Shown here piece by piece: positions 34,833 through 43,683 of a DNA stretch of 64,000 nucleotides. Source of the DNA: Micromonospora rhizosphaerae (GTDB lineage Bacteria; Actinomycetota; Actinomycetes; Mycobacteriales; Micromonosporaceae); the NCBI RefSeq assembly GCF_900091465.1, contig NZ_FMHV01000002.1, positions 3,658,001-3,722,000 on the forward strand. The letters are read 5' to 3'. Below the pieces are notes generated by a model. It did not search any database. It saw only the letters and a list, made by a program, of their open reading frames with translations, and was not told the DNA's origin. A program made the position numbers and the translations under genes. Within the stretch, counting starts at the first letter, position 1, and every line of letters starts with the position of its first letter.

Positions 34833-35654
34833 TTAGAGCTCGCCCAGCGCGGCGCCGAACTCGAGTTCCGTGCGGGAGCGCCGCTGCAGTCCTCGCTCCA
34901 TGAGTGCCGCCAGGCGCGACGTGCTCGAGCCGTCGCGGGCGAGGATCTGGAACAACCCCGAGTCGACCTGCACGTCCTCCTTCGCCGGCAGTGCTGCGGC
35001 GTTGATGCGGCGCTTGGCGAGGCGGACCGCAGCCTCTGGGAAACTGCCGATGCGCTCGGCGAGCGCCTTCACATACGCGACGAGCTCGTCGTCCGGGAGC
35101 GCCCGGTTGACCAGACCGATCCGCTCCGCCTCTCGGGGTCGACGTCCTCGCCGCCCAGGATGACCTGCATCGCCTGCCCCCGCCCTGCGAGCCGCACGAT
35201 CTGCTGGACCGCTCCGGCACCGGGGAAGACCCCTGTTCCCACCTCGGGCTGTCCGATAACGGCGCGCTCGAGCGATGCAAACCGCATGTCGCAGGCGTAG
35301 AGGAACTCGCCGCCGGCTCCCCGGGCACGACCTTCGAGAAGTGCGATGGTCACGGGGCGCGCCTCGCTCAGACGCCGGTAGAGCGCCCCGAGACTGATGT
35401 CGTCGGGTCCCCCGGACGTGGCGGCGACCGCGGTGTATTCGGCGATCCGCGTCAGGTCGACGTGTGGAAGGAAGAAGTAAGGATCTACGCTGCGGAATAC
35501 GACCACTCGCACGTCGCCTGTCGCCTGCGTCCAGCAGCGCGATGAGATCGGCGACGAACCGTTCGTCGATCAGGTTGATCGGCGGGTTGTCGATCGTGGC
35601 CCACAGCACGCCGTTGCTGAGTTCCGTCCTCAGGGTCGAGTAGGTAAAGGCCAT
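34833..35654 (-). pseudogene. Enoyl-CoA hydratase/isomerase with two compensating frameshifts
   Basis: The N-terminal part reads FTYSTLRTELSNGVLWATID and INLIDERFVADLIALLDAGD. Near 35515 homology moves one frame over (VRVVVFRSVDPYFFLPHVDL, IALLEGRARGAGGEFLYACD, VIGQPEVGTGVFPGAGAVQQ). Near 35142 it returns to the first frame (EAERIGLVNRALPDDELVAY). The oxyanion-hole glycines lie in the shifted block. The original frame stays open throughout, so a ~270-residue protein with ~125 wrong residues could be made, but it should not be active. ATG at 35654 has GGAGGAG upstream. Confidence 0.78.
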
Positions 35655-35776
35655 TTGCCGGGCTCCTCCGTCTGAAGCGATTACCAGTTGCAACCACGAC
35701 CGCCACGGCCTGTGCCGAAGGTGGTGTCGGTGCCCGAGCTGACTGCGGCCTCCGCCCGGATATCGCTACGTCGGGC

Positions 35777-37642
35777 TCAGGGGCGGGCGTCGAGTAGGCG
35801 GTCGAGGTCCACGGCGGCGCCGATCAGGGAGAGGTGGCTGAACGCCTGCGGGAAGTTACCGGTCTGCTCGCCGGTGGGTGCGATCTCCTCTGAGTAGAGG
35901 CCGAGGGGGCTGCTGTAGGTGAGCATCTTCTCGAAGGTCAGCGTGGCGTCGTCGAGCCGTCCGGACTGCGCGAGGGCCTGGACGTACCAGAACGTGCACA
36001 TGGTGAAGGTGCTCTCCTGGCCGGGGAGTCCGTCGGGCGAGGCGTTCGGGTCGTACCGGTAGACCAGGCTGTCGGAAACCAGTTCTGCGTCCATGGCTCG
36101 CAACGTGGACTGCCACATCGGATCCACTGACGAGACTAATCCGACGCCGGGCATGGCGAGCAGCGACGCGTCCAGGACGTCGGTCGCGTAGTGCTGGACG
36201 AAGGCGCCGCGTCCGGGGTGGAAGCCACGGGCCATGATCTGTTCGTAGATCTGGTTTCGGTTACGCACCCACCGGTCGGTGTCGGCCGGTCGTCCGCGTC
36301 GGTGCGCGAGGCGGACAGCCCGGTCGAGAGCCACCCACGACATCAGGCGCCCGTAGGTGAAGTCCTGGCGGCCGCCACGGGTTTCCCAGATCCCGTCTTC
36401 GGGCTGGTCCCAGTGCTTGCAGACCCAGTCGACCAGTCGCACGGTGTTCAGCCACAACTCGTGAGAGGGCTGCAGATCATGGTTGTCGGCCTCGTGGAGG
36501 CCGTTGAGTACCTCGCCATAGATGTCGAGTTGCAGCTGGTTCGCGGCGCCATTGCCGACCCGCACGGGCGCTGATCCGCGGTAACCCTCGAAGTGGTCGA
36601 GCACCTCCTCGGAGAGATCGGGTGAGCCGTCGACGCGGTACATGATCTGCAGCGGCACCTCCCGGTCCCTGGCCTCCCGGACCCGGTCGTCGACCCAGTG
36701 CATGTACCGCCACGTTTCGTCGGTGAAGCCCAGCTTGAGCAGGGTGTGTACGGAGATTGACGCGTCGCGGATCCAGGTGTAGCGGTAGTCCCAGTTGCGC
36801 TGGCCGCCGATTTGCTCGGGCAGCCCGGTGGTGGGGGCGGCGACCAGCCCGCCGGTCGGCGCGTACGTCATGAGTTTGAGCGTGATCGCGGAGCGCTCGA
36901 CCATTTCCCGCCAGCGGCCGGTGTAGCGGCTGCGGGCCAGCCACCGCCGCCAGAAGTCGCGGGTCTGCTCCAGCAGCTCCTGCACCTCGCCCGACGTGTA
37001 GAAGCGCGGCCGGTCAGGCGACACGCCTGTTTCCAGGACGACACCCCCGGCCTCGCCCTGGCGCAGCGTTGCGATCGCCCATATGCCCCCCTCCTTACGC
37101 CGGGCTCCCTGCTCGCCGGGCCGGGTTTCGGGGTATCGAACTATGTTCGTGGTGAGGGAGAGCGCAGAGCTGCGGAAAACGTGCCCCTCGGGGTATTCGT
37201 CGAGGTCGTGCGGATCCCGCCCGTAGTTGAAGCGGGGTTGGCAGTCGATCCGGAACCGCATCGTGCCTCGGACCATCCGCAGCATCCGCACCAGGCGGTG
37301 GCGGTCGGTAGGCTGATCCCCCGCGACGGGCATGAAATCCACCAGTTCACCCACGCCGTCCGCGCTGAGAAAACGGGTGATCAGGATCGGCGTACCGGGC
37401 AGGTACAACTGCTTGCTCACGTACTCGACGCCCTCCGGCGACACCTTGAAGTGCCCACCCCTGCGCCGATCAAGCAAACCGCCGAACAGGCTCGGCGAGT
37501 CGAACCGAGGGGCGCAGAACCAGTCCAGCGTCCCGTCCATCGCCACCAACGCCGCGGTCTGCAGATCACCAATCAAGCCGTGGGCCTCCACCCCAGGGTA
37601 TGAGTCCACCCAGCCCTCCCCATCGAACCTCTGCCGCGTCAT
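35777..37642 (-). CDS. Glycoside hydrolase family 15 protein (glucoamylase/trehalase-like)
   Basis: 621 aa. A beta-sandwich N-domain (HGLIGDLQTAALVAMDGTLD, WFCAPRFDSPSLFGGLLDRR) precedes an (alpha/alpha)6 barrel. Catalytic acid is in QPEDGIWETRGGRQDFTYGR and the base in LYSEEIAPTGEQTGNFPQAF, both typical of GH15 with the two glutamates in place. There is no secretion signal, so it acts in the cytosol; actinobacterial homologues include trehalases and oligosaccharide hydrolases. ATG at 37642 is preferred over further-upstream codons. Single gene. Confidence 0.87.
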   Translation of the reverse strand: MTRQRFDGEGWVDSYPGVEAHGLIGDLQTAALVAMDGTLDWFCAPRFDSPSLFGGLLDRRRGGHFKVSPEGVEYVSKQLYLPGTPILITRFLSADGVGELVDFMPVAGDQPTDRHRLVRMLRMVRGTMRFRIDCQPRFNYGRDPHDLDEYPEGHVFRSSALSLTTNIVRYPETRPGEQGARRKEGGIWAIATLRQGEAGGVVLETGVSPDRPRFYTSGEVQELLEQTRDFWRRWLARSRYTGRWREMVERSAITLKLMTYAPTGGLVAAPTTGLPEQIGGQRNWDYRYTWIRDASISVHTLLKLGFTDETWRYMHWVDDRVREARDREVPLQIMYRVDGSPDLSEEVLDHFEGYRGSAPVRVGNGAANQLQLDIYGEVLNGLHEADNHDLQPSHELWLNTVRLVDWVCKHWDQPEDGIWETRGGRQDFTYGRLMSWVALDRAVRLAHRRGRPADTDRWVRNRNQIYEQIMARGFHPGRGAFVQHYATDVLDASLLAMPGVGLVSSVDPMWQSTLRAMDAELVSDSLVYRYDPNASPDGLPGQESTFTMCTFWYVQALAQSGRLDDATLTFEKMLTYSSPLGLYSEEIAPTGEQTGNFPQAFSHLSLIGAAVDLDRLLDARP

Positions 37643-38071
37643 TACCCTAAACGGGTGAAAGCCCCATACGGTCTCATGACGCACCCGTATCACGGCTCGT
37701 GTTGCACGAAAGCCCCACATGGTGGCGCTGGGGGAGTCCGGAGGTGGCCTTACGCCTTTTGGGCGAGCGACTCCCCGCCGGGTGGTGGGGCGGGCCTCCG
37801 CGGGCCAACTGATCCTCGCGCCGTCCGGGGTGGGCGGCGGGGGTCACGTCGGGACCGGCCGGCGCCGGGGAGGTGTCGGCCGGCTCGACGGTGCGTGACC
37901 ACCTGCGGCAGCACAACAGTGGCTGTCGGGGTGGTGGGTCCGCCGCCCGGGGTGCGGGTGGCGATGCTGGCGGCCGCGACGATGTCGAGCCGTCTGTGTC
38001 TGTTCGAAGCCACGCAGATGGGGTAACCGCCGACCGCTCCCGGGTGTCGGGACGCGGAAGGAAGGGCGGCA

Positions 38072-38662
38072 ATGACCAGGATTGGCATCATCATCGGCAG
38101 CACCCGTCCGGGCCGTAACGGTGAGGCGGTGGCACGCTGGGTACACGACATCGCCACCAAGCGCGGCGACGCCGAGTACGAACTTGTCGACATCAAGGAC
38201 TTCAACCTGCCGCACCTGGACGAGATGGCGCCCCCGTCGCTCGGGCAGTACACCCAGCCGCACACCCTGCGGTGGGCCGACAAGATCGCCTCGTTCGACG
38301 GGTACGTCTTCGTCACGCCGGAGTACAACCACTCCACGTCCGGGGCGCTGAAGAACGCGATCGACTTCCTCTACGCCGAGTGGAACAACAAGGCGGCCGG
38401 GTTCGTCAGCTATGGCAGCGTCGGCGGCACCCGGGCGGTGGAGCACCTGCGCCTGGTGGCGGCCGAGTTGCAGATGGCAGACGTACGGGCGCAGGTGGCA
38501 CTCTCGCTCTTCACCGACTTCGAGAACTTCAGCGTCTTCAAGCCCGGCGCCCATCAGGAGGGTGCGGTGAACACGATGCTCGACCAGTTGGCGGCCTGGA
38601 GCGGCGCGTTGGCAACACTCCGGGCTGGCTCGACGATGGCGACGGCCCAGTCCGGTACGTAG
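38072..38662 (+). CDS. NADPH-dependent FMN reductase (azoreductase/chromate reductase type)
   Basis: 196 aa, flavodoxin-like. Phosphate-binding loop IGIIIGSTRPGRNGEAVARW is at the N-terminus. FMN isoalloxazine contacts are VFVTPEYNHSTSGALKNAID at ~75-94 and VSYGSVGGTRAVEHLRLVAA at ~110-129. Reduces quinones, FMN or dyes with NADPH. ATG at 38072 follows AAGGAAGGGCGGC. Single gene ending in strong hairpins. Confidence 0.87.
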   Translation: MTRIGIIIGSTRPGRNGEAVARWVHDIATKRGDAEYELVDIKDFNLPHLDEMAPPSLGQYTQPHTLRWADKIASFDGYVFVTPEYNHSTSGALKNAIDFLYAEWNNKAAGFVSYGSVGGTRAVEHLRLVAAELQMADVRAQVALSLFTDFENFSVFKPGAHQEGAVNTMLDQLAAWSGALATLRAGSTMATAQSGT

Positions 38663-38899
38663 CCGAGCGCAGCGCTGTCGACGCCGGGATCCTCGGTCGT
38701 GGTCGTGATCATCTGCCTGGCGAACGCGAGGCGCAGGATTTAGCGCGCACCCAGCGAGCCTGCTCCGGCTGGCGCAGGCGGCGGCGATTGTCCTGTCCGG
38801 GGCGGAGAACAGGGCGTCTTGTCATGGTCGACGCTGAGGCGGAGGCTCGGGCGGGGGCCGATCGGCCGCTTGCTTGCGGTCCGCAGGGCATGAGCGCAC

Positions 38900-38934
38900 G
38901 GAGATGGCCGCGGGAAGATCCCGCGGCCATCTCC
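38900..38934. terminator. Strong hairpin, 16-bp perfect stem
   Basis: GGAGATGGCCGCGGGA pairs perfectly with TCCCGCGGCCATCTCC across a 3-nt AGA loop. No T-run follows. It lies between the FMN reductase (rightward) and the decayed oxidoreductase (leftward), so it can serve both. Confidence 0.7.
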
Positions 38935-38949
38935 GGTTCCGGTTGAGAC

Positions 38950-38980
38950 GGTCCCGCCGGGCTGTACCGTCGGCGGGACC
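38950..38980. terminator. Second hairpin, 10-bp perfect stem
   Basis: GGTCCCGCCG/CGGCGGGACC with an 11-nt loop, 15 bp beyond the first hairpin. Together the two form a tandem terminator region. Confidence 0.55.
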
Positions 38981-38994
38981 GGAGCCCCGTCAGC

Positions 38995-39420
38995 TCAGCA
39001 ACTCCGGACGCGCGGGATGACCTGGGTGCCGTAGAGCTCGATGGTGGTCATGAGGGCTAATGCGAAAGGCCGCCCATGCCGTACTTCATCTCGAAGCGGT
39101 TCGCGCCGAGCACGGTGAGGTTCGCGGCGATCTTCTGCGCCACGGTCTCGGGCGATCCGACGTAAAGCGAACCGTGCGGCCCGACCTCGTACAGGAAGGA
39201 CCCCCGGGTCGGGACGGCGAAGCCACGGGTCCGGGGCGACCCGGCGGATGACCTGCTGGTAGCGGGGAAGAACTCCTCGCGGGCCGCCGATGATCGCGAG
39301 CATCAGGGAGTGGCCGCACCGGGCGGCGCGGATCACCGACTGGGGATTGCCGCCGACGCCGGCGGCGCTGACTCGGTGTGCGGTAACACGTCCGCCAGCC
39401 TTGTTGATCATGGCTCGGCG
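38995..39420 (-). pseudogene. LLM-class (luciferase-like) flavin oxidoreductase, C-terminal remnant
   Basis: Pieces of one protein appear in successive frames: VSAAGVGGNPQSVIRAARCG and HSLMLAIIGGP, then YQQVIRRVAPDP, then SLYVGSPETVAQKIAANLTV and LGANRFEMKYGMGGLSH, and finally MTTIELYGTQVIPRVRS. These follow the order of the C-terminal half of a luciferase-like monooxygenase. At least two frame changes and internal losses are present, and the N-terminal half is gone. Confidence 0.7.
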
Positions 39421-39648
39421 CGAGGCGACTCGCCCCGCAACCCCAAAACGTCTAAAGCCGCATAATCTACGCGCATGGTGCAGTACGCTTCGTCGCCGAA
39501 GCCTGGGCGACCACGAGGCCGGTCCGTCAGCTCGCACGAAGCGCCTGACCAGCGAACAGACCCCTTCCTAGGCGGGTCGATCCCCGGGAACGACAGGCTG
39601 GTCAACGGCGTGGGAACAGCTATGACAGGTCGAACGGAGCGGCAACGG

Positions 39649-41214
39649 ATGCAGATCACTTATCTCGGGCATGCCGGGTTCTGCGTGGAGACTTCTCAGT
39701 CGATTGTCGTCATGGATCCCTGGATGTCCCCGACCGGAGCTTTCGACTCGGGGTGGTTCCAGTTCCCTTGCAATCATCATCTCGCCGCTCTCGTTCAGGA
39801 AAAGCTCCAGGACACGACGAAGCACCGGTACCTCTACATCAGCCACGAGCACAAGGACCACTTCGATCTGCCGTTCCTGAACAGCCTCGCGGCGCGGGAC
39901 TTCACGCTCATCGTTCCGCACTACCGCCGTCCGGCGATCCGTGAACTGCTGGCGGATTACCAGTGCAACGGCCTCATCGCCTGCCACGACCGTCAGGAGA
40001 TCCCGATTGCCGGCGGCAGTGTGACGCTCTATCTGGACGACTCCGAGTTGGACCGCGACTCCGCGATCCTCGTGACGGCCGATGGCCACAGCTTCCTCAA
40101 CATGAACGACTGCAAGATCCACGACCGCCTGCCGGAGATCCGGCAGAACGCGGGCGACATCGACGTCTTCGCGTGCCAGTTCTCGGGAGCGACGTGGCAT
40201 CCCACCTGCTACGAGTACTCGGAGGAGACCTACCGCAGGATCTCGCGCAAGAAGATGATGAGCAAGTTCGAGGCCACGGCGAAGGCGATCGAAGCCGTCG
40301 AGCCTCGGATGTTTCTGCCGTCAGCAGGTCCGGCGGTTTTCCTCGACCCCCTGCTGTCCCATCTCAACTTCGAGGAGGTGAACATCTTCCCACGTGCCCC
40401 CCGGTTCCTGTCCTATCTCGACAAAAGGCTCCGGAGGTCGCACCAGGCTGAGATCCCCGACATCATGCCGGGGGACGTCGTCGACGTGGCCACGGCCTCC
40501 CTGGTCCAGCTGGCCCCCGATCGGGTGAACGAGGACAACTACGAGAGCTACATGCGGGCATACATCGCCCGGTACGAGGGCTTCTTCCGTACGCGCCGCT
40601 ACGTCGACGCACCCGGCCGCAGTGACCTTGTCCTGAAGCGCCTGCAGGGGGAACTCGAGCGCAAGCTCGATGCGTTCACGCTACGGGAGCGGATCGACAG
40701 GATCCTGTACGTAGGGCTCCTTGACCGCCCACGGAAGCTCCTCCGGGTTGATTTCCGCGGCCGGTACGTCGATCCGGTCGACACAATCGACGAAAAGGAC
40801 AACTACTATTCGATGTCAGCCCCGTCGTGGGAGATCGAGCGGGTGCTTGACGGGCGGCTGAGCTGGGAAGACTTCTCACTGACGTTCCGGATGCGCCTGA
40901 GCCGCGAACCGGACGTCTACCAAACCCTCGTTCACGGCTTCCTCATCATGGAGTCCGAGGATCTCAACCACTTCTGCGCGCGCCTGCTCGATCTGGAAGC
41001 AAGTACCGAGCGGATCATCGTCGAGGCCCAGGGGTGCCGGTACTCCGTCAACAGGTTCTGCCCGCATCAAGGAGCCGATCTGGCCCAGGGCTGGATCGAG
41101 GAGGACCGGTATCTCGTATGCGCGAGGCACGGCTGGCGGTTCGATCTGCTCGACGGTGGCCAGGCCGACACGAGTCCCCACACGATCGAGGCGATCGGGC
41201 TGGAAGACTCCTGA
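39649..41214 (+). CDS. Metallo-beta-lactamase-fold (UlaG/CMAH-like) protein with C-terminal Rieske domain
   Basis: 521 aa. Residues ~1-250 form an MBL fold: ITYLGHAGFCVETSQSIVVM, DPWMSPTGAFDSGWF and the metal box YISHEHKDHFDLPF (H-x-H-x-D-H). Residues ~440-510 hold a Rieske [2Fe-2S] domain: CRYSVNRFCPHQGADLAQGW and YLVCARHGWRFDLLDG give C-x-H...C-x2-H. The MBL part with its DPW and later SAGPAVFLDP segments resembles CMP-Neu5Ac hydroxylase and mycobacterial UDP-MurNAc hydroxylase (NamH). In those the Rieske domain is N-terminal; here it is C-terminal. Likely an oxygenase acting on a nucleotide-sugar or glycoside. ATG at 39649 has GGAG 9 nt upstream; an upstream ATG at 39622 lacks a site. No cluster partners nearby. 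Confidence 0.78.
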   Translation: MQITYLGHAGFCVETSQSIVVMDPWMSPTGAFDSGWFQFPCNHHLAALVQEKLQDTTKHRYLYISHEHKDHFDLPFLNSLAARDFTLIVPHYRRPAIRELLADYQCNGLIACHDRQEIPIAGGSVTLYLDDSELDRDSAILVTADGHSFLNMNDCKIHDRLPEIRQNAGDIDVFACQFSGATWHPTCYEYSEETYRRISRKKMMSKFEATAKAIEAVEPRMFLPSAGPAVFLDPLLSHLNFEEVNIFPRAPRFLSYLDKRLRRSHQAEIPDIMPGDVVDVATASLVQLAPDRVNEDNYESYMRAYIARYEGFFRTRRYVDAPGRSDLVLKRLQGELERKLDAFTLRERIDRILYVGLLDRPRKLLRVDFRGRYVDPVDTIDEKDNYYSMSAPSWEIERVLDGRLSWEDFSLTFRMRLSREPDVYQTLVHGFLIMESEDLNHFCARLLDLEASTERIIVEAQGCRYSVNRFCPHQGADLAQGWIEEDRYLVCARHGWRFDLLDGGQADTSPHTIEAIGLEDS

Positions 41215-41392
41215 TGCACGTGGCCGGCGTGCCCGAGCACGTCCCGAGGTCGACGGACCTCGCGCCGCCGATGCGCCGGACGCAGGACCTGCAACATGGT
41301 CAAGATCTTCGCCCAGGTCCCGTCGCGCTGCCAGCGACGGAACCGACGCGCCGGACTTCCGCACCGCACCACCGCCGACTTCGACACTGGCG

Positions 41393-42247
41393 CTAGCGGG
41401 GCCGCGCGTCGGCGGGGAAGCGCTCATGCCCCAGCACGCCGAGCAGCTGCAGCTTCTCGTAGCCCTCGGTGCGCGGTGGCGCGGTGAGCACCAGCAGCGC
41501 CTGGGACTGATCCTCGGTGAACAGCGCCTGGCAGTCGAGCTCGATCGCGCCGAGCTGGGGGTGGATGAGCGTCTTGTGGTCCTCGAAGCGCTTGGCTACC
41601 TCGTGCCGTTCCCACAGCTCGGCAAACTCCGCGCTCGCCTTCTGCAGCGCCCGCACGAGCTCGCCGGCCCGCGACTGCGGGCCCATCGACCCGTAGGCGG
41701 CGCGCAGGTTCGCGACCTGGGCCCGGCTCTGCCGGTCGCGGTCGTCCTCGGGGTAGCGCAGCCGCTCCGAGGGATCTGTGAACCAGCGGTAGATCTCGCT
41801 GCGGGCGAGGCCCGTGTAGCCCGACTTGTCGCCGAACAGGGCCTCAGCCATCCGGTTCTGCACGAGCGTCTCCCCGAGGTTGGACAGGACGAGCGCCGGG
41901 GTGTCATCGAGGCGGTCCAGCACTCTCAGCAACGCGGGGGCGACGTGCGTCGCGGCCGACACGGATGAGGGGGCGTTGCGCCCGGCAATCTGGAACAGGT
42001 AGTCGCGCTCGCCGCCGGTCAGCCGCAGCGCCCGGGCGAGCGACGCGAGCATCTGCTCGCTCGGCTGCGGGCCGCGCTGCTGCTCCAGCCGGGTGTAGTA
42101 GTCGGTCGACATCGCGGCGAGGGCCGCGACCTCCTCCCGCCTGAGCCCCGGGGCCCGGCGGCGCGCGCCCGCGGGCAGCCCGATGTCCTCGGGCTGCAGC
42201 GCCTCGCGGCGGCGGCGCAGGAAGGCCGCCAGTGCTGCTCGGTCCAT
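41393..42247 (-). CDS. XRE/MmyB-type helix-turn-helix regulator
   Basis: 284 aa. HTH at residues ~1-75 (AAFLRRRREALQPEDIGLPA, LRREEVAALAAMSTDYYTRL, EQQRGPQPSEQMLASLARAL). An MmyB-like PAS-type ligand domain follows (VLSNLGETLVQNRMAEALFG, YTGLARSEIYRWFTDPSERL). The layout matches the regulators that sit beside SDR genes in actinomycetes, and the SDR gene here is divergent with a ~100-bp spacer. It probably represses that gene until a fatty or aromatic ligand binds. Confidence 0.87.
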   Translation of the reverse strand: MDRAALAAFLRRRREALQPEDIGLPAGARRRAPGLRREEVAALAAMSTDYYTRLEQQRGPQPSEQMLASLARALRLTGGERDYLFQIAGRNAPSSVSAATHVAPALLRVLDRLDDTPALVLSNLGETLVQNRMAEALFGDKSGYTGLARSEIYRWFTDPSERLRYPEDDRDRQSRAQVANLRAAYGSMGPQSRAGELVRALQKASAEFAELWERHEVAKRFEDHKTLIHPQLGAIELDCQALFTEDQSQALLVLTAPPRTEGYEKLQLLGVLGHERFPADARPR

Positions 42248-42346
42248 GAGCCCAGTATCCGCCCGCGCCCGGCGCCAACCAGGGACTGCGGATCCCCCGA
42301 TGAGCGCTCTCTGCACCCGCCCCGGCCGACTGGCCAGACTCGAAGC

Positions 42347-43111
42347 ATGAATATCTCCGGAAACACCATTTTCATCCCCGGCTCCACGAGCGGCATCGGC
42401 CTCGCCCTCGCACTCGAGCTGCAGGCCAGGGGTAACACGGTCGTCGTCGGCGGCCGGCGGGCCGAACTGCTCGAGCGGATCGCCGCAGAGCACCCTGGCA
42501 TCGACACCGTGCAGATCGACACGACGGATGCCGCGAGCATCGACTTCGCCGCGAAGGAGGTGCTTGCGAAGCACCCGGACCTCAACGTCCTCGTCACGAT
42601 GGCCGGCATCATGCGGATCGAGGACTGGCACGAGCCCGAGTCCTTCCTCGCCTCGGCCGAATCGGTGGTGACCACCAACGTGCTCGGCCCGATCCGCCTT
42701 ATCGCCGCGTTCATCGAGCACCTGCAGGCGCAGCCGGACGCCACGATCGTCACGGTCTCGTCGGGCCTCGCGTTCGCGCCGCTCAAGGTCACGCCGAGCT
42801 ACAACGCGTCGAAGGCCGCGATCCACATGCTCAGCGAGTCGATCCGGCTGCAGCTCGCCGACACGACGGTGAAGATCGTGGAGCTCGAGCCGCCGGCCGT
42901 CCGCACCTCGCTGCTGCCCGGGCAGGAGAACAGCGAGTTCGCGATGCCGCTCGACGAGTTCGTGGCGGAGGTCGTCGCCCTACTTGAGTCGCAGCCTGAC
43001 GCGAAGGAGATCCAGGTCGAGCGCGTGAAGTTCCTGCGCTACGGCGAGGCGCGCGGCGACTACGACCAGGTCGTCGCGACGCTCAACGCGTCCGACCCGC
43101 ACGGGAAATAG
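42347..43111 (+). CDS. Short-chain dehydrogenase/reductase (DltE-like SDR)
   Basis: 254 aa. It has the cofactor loop IPGSTSGIGLALALELQARG at residues ~10-30, NVLVTMAGI in place of the NNAG motif, and the catalytic Ser in VTVSSGLAFAPLKVTPSYNA with Y-x3-K at SYNASKAA. All four SDR catalytic elements are visible. Divergent from the MmyB-type regulator. Ends in a strong hairpin. Substrate unknown. Confidence 0.87.
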   Translation: MNISGNTIFIPGSTSGIGLALALELQARGNTVVVGGRRAELLERIAAEHPGIDTVQIDTTDAASIDFAAKEVLAKHPDLNVLVTMAGIMRIEDWHEPESFLASAESVVTTNVLGPIRLIAAFIEHLQAQPDATIVTVSSGLAFAPLKVTPSYNASKAAIHMLSESIRLQLADTTVKIVELEPPAVRTSLLPGQENSEFAMPLDEFVAEVVALLESQPDAKEIQVERVKFLRYGEARGDYDQVVATLNASDPHGK

Positions 43112-43121
43112 CCTAGGCCAA

Positions 43122-43160
43122 CCTGCCGGCGACGCGGGATGACGCCGCGTCGCCGGCAGG
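43122..43160 (+). terminator. Hairpin terminator of the SDR gene
   Basis: 16-bp perfect stem CCTGCCGGCGACGCGG/CCGCGTCGCCGGCAGG with a 7-nt loop, 11 bp after the stop codon. Confidence 0.75.
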
Positions 43161-43259
43161 GCCTGCCTGGAGGCGGCGAGAAAGCTGGCGCTACCGCTCA
43201 CCGCCAGCTGAGCAGCAGCACCTAAACTTCGTGGCCCGAGGACGGACACGTAGGGACGC

Positions 43260-43595
43260 ATGATCGCCAACGGTAAGTTGACGGATGAACAGCGCAGCTA
43301 CCTGCGCGGGCTGCCGCTGTACCCCTGGGCATTGTGGAGCCGCCGAGGGTTCATAGGTGTGTTTGCATTCATCTTCACGGCGGCGGTCAGAAGCCTGGGA
43401 GGTGAGTCAGCGTTGGTAGCGTTTCTGCTGGCGTTGCCGCTCGCTTTGATCGACTCCGTCGCGACCCGGCTCATCTTGAACCAGATGACGCAGGTCCTTG
43501 CGGTTCAGGGATTCATGCAGCGGACACACCTCAGCACCGCGATCAACGCTGTGATCCTCCGTGACGCGCTTCTGGGGACCCCGACCTCGAGGTGA
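43260..43595 (+). CDS. Small membrane protein of unknown function
   Basis: 111 aa with two or three hydrophobic segments (GFIGVFAFIFTAAVRSLGG, LVAFLLALPLALIDSVATR) and a soluble N-terminus ANGKLTDEQRSYLRGLPLYP. No family recognised. ATG at 43260 has AGGGA upstream. It converges on the minus-strand aminotransferase, ending ~90 bp away. Confidence 0.6.
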   Translation: MIANGKLTDEQRSYLRGLPLYPWALWSRRGFIGVFAFIFTAAVRSLGGESALVAFLLALPLALIDSVATRLILNQMTQVLAVQGFMQRTHLSTAINAVILRDALLGTPTSR

Positions 43596-43683
43596 TCACC
43601 TCGGACGCTGCGGGACCAGCCGGTTCAACGCCAAGTCGTGTCAGGGTCGAGACGCCCACATCTCAGGTGAAAGCGCCAGGCAC

